This document shows, piece after piece, positions 7,609 through 12,336 of a DNA stretch of 12,336 nucleotides. A model generated the notes under the pieces. That model worked only from the letters and a program-made list of their open reading frames with translations. It was not told where the DNA came from and made no database searches. Location of the stretch: NCBI GenBank assembly GCA_024278715.1, contig JAJRSN010000333.1, positions 1 to 12,336 of the forward strand, given 5' to 3'. The translations under genes and the position numbers were made by a program. The DNA comes from Calditrichota bacterium. Its GTDB lineage: Bacteria; Calditrichota; Calditrichia; Calditrichales; Calditrichaceae. Each line of letters begins with the position of its first letter. Position 1 is the stretch's first letter.

Positions 7609-8460
7609 TTAATGCGGATTCTTGTGAGCAAAAAAGTCCAATATTCCGGCAATTCGCTGTTTTAATTGATGCCGATGCACAATCATATCCAAAAAGCCGT
7701 GCTCTAACACAAATTCCGATCGTTGAAATCCGGGCGGAAGATCCTGCCCAATGGTTTGTTTAATTACCCGCGGACCCGCAAAACCGATTAGCGCGTCCGG
7801 CTCCGCCAGAATGATGTCGCCCAACATGGCGTAGCTGGCTGTTGTTCCGCCGGTGGTCGGATTGGTAAGAATTGAAATATAAGGAATTTTATTTTCCGCC
7901 AGACGGGCTAATTTCGCGCTGGTTTTAGCCATTTGCATCAAACTCAAAATACCTTCGTGCATACGCGCTCCCCCGGAAGAAGATAAAATGAGAAGGGGTA
8001 CCTTCAATTCCAGAGCTTTATCAATGGCTCTGGCAACCTTCTCTCCGACCACCGATCCCATGCTTCCGCCAAGAAACTTAAAATCCATAATAGCAGCCAC
8101 AACATTGTGTTTTTCCAGTTTCGCCGTTCCGGTAACCACCGCTTCTTTCATTCCCGTCTTCTTTACCGTAGCCATGTACTTGTCAATATAAGGCTTTGAA
8201 TCCTTAAAATTAAGCGAATCCACGGTCATTAAATTGGCGTTGATTTCCTTAAATGAATCTTCATCGAACAATATCCGGATATATTCTTTGCTGGTAATAC
8301 GGAAATGGAAATCACATTTGGGACAAACGTACAACTTCTTTTCGAGTTCCTTTTTATAGATGATCTCTCCGCAATTTTCACATTTAACCCACAACCCATC
8401 CGGTAGTTCTGTTTTTGGAACGGACTTTAAGGTTTGTTTTGTTCGTTTAAACCAATCCAT
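7609..8460 (-). CDS. accD: Acetyl-CoA carboxylase carboxyltransferase subunit beta
   Basis: The beta subunit works with AccA (not in the window) to move the carboxyl group from carboxybiotin-BCCP to acetyl-CoA, giving malonyl-CoA for fatty acid synthesis. At 283 residues it is typical. An N-terminal zinc ribbon is seen as CENC (Cys27, Cys30) and CPKC (Cys46, Cys49), followed by the crotonase-like carboxyltransferase core with SSSGGARMHEG, PTTGGTTASYAMLGD and GPRVIKQT, and the terminal FVLEHGFLDMIVHR. I chose ATG 8460 because the protein then begins MDWFKR, as in the family, and GAGAGGA lies five bases upstream; a GTG six codons earlier (8478) is less likely. It is the first gene of the accD-surE-guaA-glmS block, so the block's promoter probably lies in the repeat-rich gap upstream. 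Confidence 0.97.
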   Translation of the reverse strand: MDWFKRTKQTLKSVPKTELPDGLWVKCENCGEIIYKKELEKKLYVCPKCDFHFRITSKEYIRILFDEDSFKEINANLMTVDSLNFKDSKPYIDKYMATVKKTGMKEAVVTGTAKLEKHNVVAAIMDFKFLGGSMGSVVGEKVARAIDKALELKVPLLILSSSGGARMHEGILSLMQMAKTSAKLARLAENKIPYISILTNPTTGGTTASYAMLGDIILAEPDALIGFAGPRVIKQTIGQDLPPGFQRSEFVLEHGFLDMIVHRHQLKQRIAGILDFFAHKNPH

Positions 8461-8508
8461 ATCTTCCTCTCGACTCACTCAAATTAAAACATGCAATCTA
8501 TTAATACT

Positions 8509-8522
8509 CCCGTACCTACGGG
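8509..8522 (-). promoter_or_regulatory. Palindrome CCCGTA-CC-TACGGG upstream of accD
   Basis: A perfect 6-bp inverted repeat with a 2-bp centre, about 50 bp upstream of the accD start. On the accD strand it is followed by TATTAAT, a possible -10-like element, so it could be an operator or a short hairpin in the leader. The CCCGTAGG type of palindrome is also reminiscent of short dispersed repeats in other bacteria. Function is not shown by the sequence. Confidence 0.3.
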
Positions 8523-8543
8523 ATAAAATTGTAACCGGCGCAT

Positions 8544-8590
8544 CTATTCGTTAAACGTTAATGGTGTAATAGTATAAGCGGTCCTCTCCG
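8544..8590 (-). repeat. Composite ~45-nt module, diverged copy
   Basis: On the minus strand it reads CGGAGAGGACCGCTTATAC and ends CATTAACGTTTAACGAATAG, clearly related to 3296-3339 (begins GGAGAAGCCGCTTA, ends CATTAACGCTTAACGAATTG). The central TTACACCATTAACG is shared with copy 1. Confidence 0.75.
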
Positions 8591-8622
8591 GTCATGATTC
8601 ACTACTTTACTACTCTGTCACT

Positions 8623-8678
8623 CTTTTCCTTGCCCCTTGTTCCTTATACCTTGTCCCTTGCATGTAAGCGGCTTCTCC
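8623..8678 (-). repeat. Heptamer run plus GGAGAAGCCGCTTA module end
   Basis: Six 7-base units in register on the plus strand: CTTTTCC, TTGCCCC, TTGTTCC, TTATACC, TTGTCCC, TTGCATG (8623-8664). Read on the minus strand they resemble the purine-rich tract at 2825-2894. Directly beside them, TAAGCGGCTTCTCC (8665-8678) is the exact inverse of GGAGAAGCCGCTTA at 3296-3309. Confidence 0.7.
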
Positions 8679-8680
8679 AC

Positions 8681-8730
8681 CCACTCGTTACTCTGTCACT
8701 CTGTTACTTGTCACGCTTCACGTCCTTGTC
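8681..8730 (-). repeat. Mixed heptamer/octamer run with GTRAC core
   Basis: The minus strand reads as units GTGAAGC, GTGACAA, GTAACAGA, GTGACAGA, GTAACGA, GTGGG, mixing 7- and 8-base pitch. The segment 8713-8730 inverted (GACAAGGACGTGAAGCGT) matches 10766-10783 with two mismatches, tying this gap to the one upstream of ssb. Confidence 0.7.
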
Positions 8731-8732
8731 GC

Positions 8733-8833
8733 CAATTCGTTAAGCGTTAAGGGTATAAGCGTTAACCGTACCTCTCCGAATCACTTATCGCGACAGGTTG
8801 TGGTCACGGCTTTCTGCATTCTGCTTTCTGATA
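8733..8833 (-). repeat. Composite repeat, inverted copy of 3257-3339
   Basis: 8805-8833 is the inverse of 3257-3285 (27 of 29 bases). 8733-8778 is the inverse of the ~45-nt module: its TTAACGCTTAACGAATTG end is identical to 3322-3339, while the GGAGA end is diverged (GGAGAGGTACGG). The spacer between the two modules is 26 nt here against 10 nt in copy 1, so homology is broken in the middle. Confidence 0.82.
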
Positions 8834-8848
8834 GATTTTGTCTTACCT

Positions 8849-8942
8849 GTTACTCGTCACTTGTTACTTTGTTACTTTGTTACTTTGTCACTTTGTCACT
8901 TTGTCACTCTGTAACTCTGTTACTTTGTTACTCTGTTACTCA
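8849..8942 (-). repeat. Tandem octamer array, consensus GTYACTYT
   Basis: Ten 8-base units in perfect register from 8863 to 8942: GTTACTTT three times, GTCACTTT twice, then GTCACTCT, GTAACTCT, GTTACTTT, GTTACTCT, GTTACTCA. Two 7-base relatives (GTTACTC, GTCACTT) precede it at 8849-8862. On the minus strand the unit reads approximately RAAGTRAC, i.e. the same GTRAC core as the heptamers elsewhere. It ends 54 bp from the rimI stop codon. Confidence 0.9.
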
Positions 8943-8996
8943 TCACACCTTATTCTGCGATAATTTTTAAGTAAGAATTAATGTACATTATTAAAT

Positions 8997-9437
8997 CTAT
9001 TTTCTCAAATCTTTAACCATCACAAGGGCGTCTTCGCCGTCGCGGTAATAGCGTTTTCTGATTCCGATCGTTTTAAAATCAAAAGATCGATAAAGTTTAA
9101 TAGCCGCCAAATTGGAGCGCCGCACTTCCAGAAACGCAAATTCCGCATCGTTAAACTTTTTAAGAATGTACTCCAAAAGATATTTACCCAACCCCTTCCT
9201 GCGGAAACTGGGATGAATGGCAAAATTCGCGATATGAACCTCTTTAAAAAAACTCCACACTATGGCGTAACCGGCGATTTCTTCATCAGCTTCGAGAATC
9301 ATGGGATATGAGTAATCTTTGTCTTGCAATTCCGTCTGAAAAGAAACTCTGGACCAGGCGTCGATAAATATTTCTTTTTCCATTTGAACGACAACATCAA
9401 GGTCCTTTTCTTCCATAGGACGAATAAGCGCCTTCAT
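8997..9437 (-). CDS. rimI: GNAT-family protein N-acetyltransferase, RimI-like
   Basis: Predicted acetyl-CoA-dependent N-alpha-acetyltransferase; in E. coli RimI acetylates ribosomal protein S18. The 146 residues form one GNAT domain. Visible features are RPMEEKDLDVVVQMEKEIF at the start, the acetyl-CoA pyrophosphate loop RRKGLG (79-84), LEVRRSNLAAIKLY with Glu104 and Tyr116 at the expected catalytic positions, and the FKTIGIRKRYY stretch typical of RimI. Its ATG overlaps the tsaB stop by four bases (ATGA), so it is translationally coupled. The tsaB-rimI pairing is common in bacteria and supports the name over a generic acetyltransferase. The actual substrate is not shown. Confidence 0.92.
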   Translation of the reverse strand: MKALIRPMEEKDLDVVVQMEKEIFIDAWSRVSFQTELQDKDYSYPMILEADEEIAGYAIVWSFFKEVHIANFAIHPSFRRKGLGKYLLEYILKKFNDAEFAFLEVRRSNLAAIKLYRSFDFKTIGIRKRYYRDGEDALVMVKDLRK

Positions 9438-10126
9438 AGCACGCCGGCAAACGGTCTTATGTACATCGGTTCGATGGTTTTTAAATCATCCGCGCCTGAT
9501 TTCAAAAACTTTTTGTAACCTATCTCCGCCAGAAAACGGCTTAAATACAATCCCTTATGGTGAACCGAAACGCCTTTTACCTGAAATTTTTGTAAAATAT
9601 CCGCATCCAAACTATGAAAAGAAGGTTTGACAATAACAGCGCCGGAAGGGATGACTTCGGGCAGCTTGTCTTTAAAAACCAGCCGATGTTCTTCTATCTC
9701 GGGCAGCCCGTCTTTATCGAATTTCAGCCGGGCAAAATAGACCTCTTCCCGCCGGGCGTCAATAATCGAAAAAAGCTGCCTTTCCGAAGGCGTTGCCTGA
9801 AAAGCCAGTATTTGATGATTGGAAATTCCGACAATCGGTATGTTTTTGGCAAAGCAATATCCCTGAGCAAAACTCAAACCGATACGTAATCCGGTAAAAG
9901 AACCCGGACCAACAGAAACCGCGACCAAAGAAATTTCCCGTTTAAAAGAAATCAATTCCTTAATGCGTTTGTCGATAAAATTAATCCCGTTTTCGACAAA
10001 AACGCTTAACAACGTGGCGTGCTGCATGGGAATTTCCATGGTACTTTCGAAAAGCGTGCGTTTGTTCTCTTCATCCCAAAAAGCGACGCTGCAAATAACG
10101 TCCGATGTTTCGATGGCTAAAATCAT
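9434..10126 (-). CDS. tsaB: tRNA t6A biosynthesis protein TsaB
   Basis: Non-catalytic partner of TsaD in adding threonylcarbamoyl to A37 of ANN-decoding tRNAs; it bridges TsaD and TsaE. The 230 residues match the family. It has an ASKHA-type N-terminus (MILAIETSDV), then the conserved MQHATLLSVF (34-43) and VGPGSFTGLRIGLSFAQG (72-89), and a C-terminal part with MYIRPFAG near the end. The ATG has only a distant AGGA (11 bases). It is 66 bp downstream of tsaE and overlaps rimI by 4 bp, so the three genes are likely one transcript. TsaD and TsaC/Sua5 are not in the window. Confidence 0.95.
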   Translation of the reverse strand: MILAIETSDVICSVAFWDEENKRTLFESTMEIPMQHATLLSVFVENGINFIDKRIKELISFKREISLVAVSVGPGSFTGLRIGLSFAQGYCFAKNIPIVGISNHQILAFQATPSERQLFSIIDARREEVYFARLKFDKDGLPEIEEHRLVFKDKLPEVIPSGAVIVKPSFHSLDADILQKFQVKGVSVHHKGLYLSRFLAEIGYKKFLKSGADDLKTIEPMYIRPFAGVL

Positions 10127-10192
10127 GACAAATTATTTCCTGAACCTGTGTTAATTTAATTCTGTTTTTAAAAGCAGCGGATGATGAATCGG

Positions 10193-10615
10193 TCACGGAT
10201 ATTTTTTTAACACAAAAATTCGATCGCCGTCCTGAAATTTAATTTCAACCTTGTAATATTTCGAAAGATGTTTTTCGATTAACTGAGACCATTCAATAAA
10301 GGTAATCGCTCCCATATTCAACATCTCTTCCCATCCCAGTTGGTCGAGCTCCGCTTCATCATGCAAGCGGTAAAAATCGAAATGGTTAACAGGCGTCCGA
10401 CCATTGTATTGATGAAATATGGCAAAAGAAGGGCTTGCCGCTTCATCCTTTGTTTTTAGTAAATTGCAAATTTGCTTTACCAGCAACGTTTTCCCGCTGC
10501 CCAAATCTCCTTCTAACAGCACAATATCATTGGGCTTAAGAATACGCACAAGATAACGGGCAAATTTTAATGTGTCCTCAATCGATCTTGAAATTTGTTG
10601 ATGTACTATTTCCAT
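10193..10615 (-). CDS. tsaE: tRNA t6A biosynthesis ATPase TsaE
   Basis: P-loop ATPase needed for repeated cycles of t6A synthesis with TsaB and TsaD. The 140-residue product from ATG 10615 has Walker A GDLGSGKT at 36-43, the switch-like SPSF (61-64; more often SPTF), HFDFYRL (78-84) and TFIEW (105-109), all in the family order. The open frame continues upstream to 10696, but the added residues are unlike the family and run toward the repeat-bearing gap, so I reject the longer start. No clear Shine-Dalgarno sequence precedes either. First gene of tsaE-tsaB-rimI, divergent from ssb. Confidence 0.94.
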   Translation of the reverse strand: MEIVHQQISRSIEDTLKFARYLVRILKPNDIVLLEGDLGSGKTLLVKQICNLLKTKDEAASPSFAIFHQYNGRTPVNHFDFYRLHDEAELDQLGWEEMLNMGAITFIEWSQLIEKHLSKYYKVEIKFQDGDRIFVLKKYP

Positions 10616-10749
10616 AAGCTTTTTTTTAATATTTAGTGATGCGAAATTAAAAGGAAATCGGCATAAAAACAAGTGGGATGCGGACAAATCGCTCATAGTT
10701 ACGAGTTGAGGAGTTTAAGGTGTGAATCAAAAAACAAATCGACGAAGAC

Positions 10750-10813
10750 GTAACGAGTGACGAGTGACAAGAACGTGACGCGTAATGCGTGATGCGTTGA
10801 TTGGAGAAGCCGC
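10750..10813 (+). repeat. Heptamer run with GTRAY core plus GGAGAAGCCGC module end
   Basis: Seven-base units GTAACGA, GTGACGA, GTGACAA (10750-10770), four spacer bases, then GTGACGC, GTAATGC, GTGATGC, GTTGATT (10775-10802). ATTGGAGAAGCCGC (10800-10813) exactly repeats 3293-3306. Orientation is plus, as in the gap at 2837-3395. Confidence 0.75.
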
Positions 10814-10834
10814 CTGACGAGAAGTAAAAATCAA

Positions 10835-10872
10835 CCGGTAACCCTTTGCGAACAAAGCTTCCGTAAATACGG
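10835..10872 (+). repeat. CCGGTAA...GAACAAAG module, second copy, with small hairpin
   Basis: CCGGTAA, then GAACAAAGCTTCC (10850-10862), parallels 3147-3177. CCGTA and TACGG (10861-10865, 10868-10872) form a 5-bp palindrome with an AA centre at its end. Confidence 0.45.
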
Positions 10873-10878
10873 CATAGC

Positions 10879-10909
10879 AATTTTTTTTAAATCTGTCTTT
10901 AAAAAAATT
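10879..10909. repeat. AT-only inverted repeat upstream of ssb
   Basis: Arms AA-T8-AAA (10879-10891) and TTT-A7-TT (10898-10909) flank TCTGTC; one extra T gives a bulge. Could be a weak bidirectional terminator-like hairpin or simply AT-rich promoter-proximal DNA. Confidence 0.35.
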
Positions 10910-10937
10910 GAATTTCTCTTTGCTTTCCGACTATTTT
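10908..10937 (+). promoter_or_regulatory. Possible sigma-70-like promoter for ssb
   Basis: TTGAAT (10908-10913) and TATTTT (10932-10937) are separated by 18 bases, upstream of an AT-rich leader to ssb. Both boxes are imperfect and the region is so AT-rich that chance matches are likely. Confidence 0.25.
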
Positions 10938-11012
10938 TTTTTAACTTAAATCATTTCATTAATAAATTCTTTTTTCAGTTTTTTTCTTCCATAAACCAAG
11001 TAGGAGGTAATC

Positions 11013-11471
11013 ATGTCTCGTGGAACAGTAAACAAAGCCATCCTTATCGGCAGGGTTGGTAAAGACCCGGATTTACGTTATACTCCGGGCGGAACATCGG
11101 TCGCAGGATTTTCGGTCGCCACGAATTTCCGCACTAAAGATTCGGAAGGCAACTGGCAGGAAAACACCGAATGGCACAATATCAGCGCTTTTGGGAATCT
11201 TGCTGATTTTGTGGGCAACTATATTAAAAAAGGGCGCCTTGTTTACATAGAGGGTCGCCTTCACACCCGTTCATGGGAAGATCAAAACAACAATAAGCAT
11301 TATCGTACCGAGATAGTCGCCAACACCATTCAACTTTTGGGACCAAAACCGGAAGAAGCCGAAGGAGAAGAGCCGGTTGAGCCCGCCGCCGAAAAACCCA
11401 AACCGTCTTCTGACAGCGTGCAAGAGCCGCCCGCAGAGGGCGCAACAGAAGAAGACGACCTCCCCTTTTAA
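11013..11471 (+). CDS. ssb: Single-stranded DNA-binding protein
   Basis: Binds and protects single-stranded DNA in replication, recombination and repair and recruits partners through its C-terminal tip. The 152 residues comprise an OB fold at about 1-110 (NKAILIGRVGKDPDLRYTPGG, then VATNFR, WHNISAFGNLADF, KKGRLVYIEGRL, and Trp48/54/88 available for base stacking), an acidic Pro/Glu-rich linker at about 111-146, and the conserved acidic tip EEDDLPF. A strong TAGGAGGT ribosome-binding site lies just upstream of the ATG. It leads the plus-strand group with cdd and udk, though a hairpin separates it from cdd. Confidence 0.97.
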   Translation: MSRGTVNKAILIGRVGKDPDLRYTPGGTSVAGFSVATNFRTKDSEGNWQENTEWHNISAFGNLADFVGNYIKKGRLVYIEGRLHTRSWEDQNNNKHYRTEIVANTIQLLGPKPEEAEGEEPVEPAAEKPKPSSDSVQEPPAEGATEEDDLPF

Positions 11472-11476
11472 TATGT

Positions 11477-11498
11477 AAAGGCACAGGAGGTGCCTTTT
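11477..11498 (+). terminator. Hairpin after ssb, likely (partial) terminator
   Basis: AAAGGCAC (11477-11484) pairs perfectly with GTGCCTTT (11490-11497) around the loop AGGAG, six bases after the ssb stop. The following T-rich run is short (TTTTGCTTCTGTT), so it may only reduce read-through into cdd and udk. Confidence 0.55.
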
Positions 11499-11555
11499 GC
11501 TTCTGTTAAAAATAATGTTTCCTTTTTCCGAAGTTTGTATTTAAATTAAGTAGTG

Positions 11556-11966
11556 ATGAAAATGAAAGAATATAATCCGGAAGAACTCATTAAGGCTGCC
11601 CGAAAAGCTCGCAATTTTGCCCGAGCCAAATACTCCAATTTTCGTGTCGGTGCGGCAATTATTACGGACGAGGGTGAAGTTTTCACCGGCTGCAATATAG
11701 AAAGCAGTTCGTACAGTATGACCATTTGCGCCGAAAGAGTAGCTTTGACCAAAGCTCTTTCGGAAGGCAAAGACCGTTTTAAAGCTCTTTCCATTGTTGC
11801 AAAGGACGGCGCTTTTTGTCCTCCTTGCGGCGCCTGTCGCCAGTTGCTTTTTGACTACGCCCCTGATATTGACATAGTACTCAGCGACGGGAATGATTAC
11901 CAGATTTTCAAATTAAGAGACTTATTACCACACGCTTTTGACGACTCAAATCTCGGAGAAAAATGA
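11556..11966 (+). CDS. cdd: Cytidine deaminase
   Basis: Zinc enzyme that deaminates cytidine and deoxycytidine to uridine and deoxyuridine in pyrimidine salvage. From ATG 11556 it has 136 residues, the size of the homotetrameric class. The catalytic motif CAE (Cys58, Glu60) in SMTICAERVAL and the zinc pair PCGACRQ (Cys91, Cys94) are intact, as are the substrate-binding FRVGAAI and GCNIE stretches. Starts at GTG 11553, ATG 11556 and ATG 11562 are all possible and no strong ribosome-binding site decides between them. Its stop overlaps the udk start by four bases (ATGA). Together they can turn cytidine into UMP. Confidence 0.95.
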   Translation: MKMKEYNPEELIKAARKARNFARAKYSNFRVGAAIITDEGEVFTGCNIESSSYSMTICAERVALTKALSEGKDRFKALSIVAKDGAFCPPCGACRQLLFDYAPDIDIVLSDGNDYQIFKLRDLLPHAFDDSNLGEK

Positions 11967-12336
11967 AAAAAGGAATACTCATTGGAATAGCCGGCGCTTC
12001 CGGTTCAGGAAAAACGCTTGTTGCACACACAATCATCGAACGGCTTGGTTCCGATAAGGTGGTTCTTATTCAGGAAGATTCTTACTACAAAGACCTCTCC
12101 CATATTCCGCTCGACGAACGCGGCGGTCGAAATTTTGATCATCCCGACGCGTTTGATCACGATCTTTTAGCCGACCATCTGGAACTCTTATTACAGGGTA
12201 AAACCATTGCCCATCCCATTTACGATTACAAAACCCACAGCCGTTTAAAAGAAACGCGCACGGTCGGTCCTCATATCATTATCATTTTGGAAGGTATTTT
12301 GGTGCTCAGCGAACCGAGGCTGCGCAACCTGATGGA
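11963..12336 (+). CDS. udk: Uridine kinase, 3' end cut off by window
   Basis: Phosphorylates uridine and cytidine to UMP and CMP in pyrimidine salvage. The first 124 residues are present (family length about 210). Visible are the Walker A motif GASGSGKT at 11-18, the substrate-region motifs EDSYYKD, NFDHPDAFD and PIYDYKTHSR, and LEGILVL. CGGAGA lies just upstream of the ATG inside the end of cdd, and the four-base ATGA overlap with cdd implies translational coupling. NFDHPDAFD and YDYKTHSR separate it from phosphoribulokinase and pantothenate kinase relatives. Confidence 0.95.
   Translation, partial: MKKGILIGIAGASGSGKTLVAHTIIERLGSDKVVLIQEDSYYKDLSHIPLDERGGRNFDHPDAFDHDLLADHLELLLQGKTIAHPIYDYKTHSRLKETRTVGPHIIIILEGILVLSEPRLRNLM

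Larger units (their letters stand above)
8461..8996. other. 536-bp intergenic gap, repeat modules on the minus strand
   Basis: No coding gene is seen. From high to low coordinate (the direction of accD) it holds an octamer array, the 29-nt and ~45-nt modules, a mixed GTRAC heptamer/octamer run, a purine-rich heptamer run, another ~45-nt module, and a small palindrome near accD. Every module is in the minus-strand orientation. This gap must contain the accD promoter and any rimI transcription stop. Neither could be placed with confidence. Confidence 0.7.
10616..11012. other. 397-bp divergent gap between tsaE and ssb
   Basis: Holds a repeat segment (10750-10862), an AT-rich inverted repeat (10879-10909) and AT-rich sequence leading to ssb. 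The minus-strand open frame at 10647-10880 is made largely of the GTRAY units and is not credible as a gene. Promoters for both tsaE and ssb should lie here. Confidence 0.7.

Noticed and set aside
8849..8942. CRISPR array
   Set aside because: Units are contiguous 8-mers with no spacers and no cas genes are nearby.
10616..10696. Longer tsaE with a 27-residue N-terminal extension
   Set aside because: TsaE proteins begin shortly before the Walker A region; the extension shows no conserved features and would start close to repeat DNA.
10647..10880. 77-residue minus-strand open frame upstream of tsaE
   Set aside because: It is largely a translation of the GTRAY repeat units and adjacent modules, has no recognisable family and no ribosome-binding site.
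11497..11550. Tiny open frame (TTG start, 17 codons) behind the AGGAGGT in the post-ssb hairpin
   Set aside because: Very short, non-ATG start, AT-rich content; the ribosome-binding-like bases are better explained by the hairpin.

Overview
The window is a gene-dense bacterial chromosome segment of moderate GC (roughly mid-40s percent by eye). It carries housekeeping genes and no phage, plasmid, transposase, CRISPR, tRNA or rRNA genes. The gene set (class E3 lipoamide dehydrogenase, geranylgeranyl-reductase-family flavoprotein, GlmS, GuaA, SurE, AccD, TsaE/TsaB/RimI, SSB, Cdd, Udk) and the protein style suggest a Gram-negative-type lineage near the FCB superphylum, with Calditrichota/Caldithrix-like as my best guess. 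That placement is an inference from overall impression, not from a marker search.

Layout: (1) 1-1361, the 3' part of a dihydrolipoyl dehydrogenase gene (+). (2) 1625-2836, a geranylgeranyl-reductase-family flavoprotein (+). (3) 2837-3395, a repeat-filled gap between convergent genes. (4) 3396-8460, a minus-strand block read accD > surE > guaA > glmS: fatty-acid synthesis entry, nucleotide phosphatase, GMP synthesis and hexosamine synthesis. surE and guaA overlap, and guaA and glmS are 18 bp apart. (5) 8461-8996, a second repeat-filled gap. (6) 8997-10615, a minus-strand block read tsaE > tsaB > rimI: tRNA t6A modification plus an N-acetyltransferase, with a 4-bp tsaB/rimI overlap. (7) 10616-11012, a third repeat-bearing gap and divergent promoter region. 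(8) 11013-12336, a plus-strand group ssb > cdd > udk: single-stranded DNA binding followed by pyrimidine salvage, with udk cut by the window end.

The genes are ordinary and appear intact. The unusual content is in the non-coding gaps. The three large gaps are built from the same parts: degenerate heptamer/octamer tracts with a GTRAC core or purine-rich units, a ~45-nt module beginning GGAGARG and ending TTAACGCTTAACGAATTG, a 29-nt module containing GAAAGCAGAATGC, and a CCGGTAA...GAACAAAG module. All parts lie in the same relative orientation within a gap (plus in gaps 1 and 3, minus in gap 2). This looks like a dispersed composite intergenic repeat family with no protein of its own here. Its resemblance to the cyanobacterial heptanucleotide STRR repeats is formal only.
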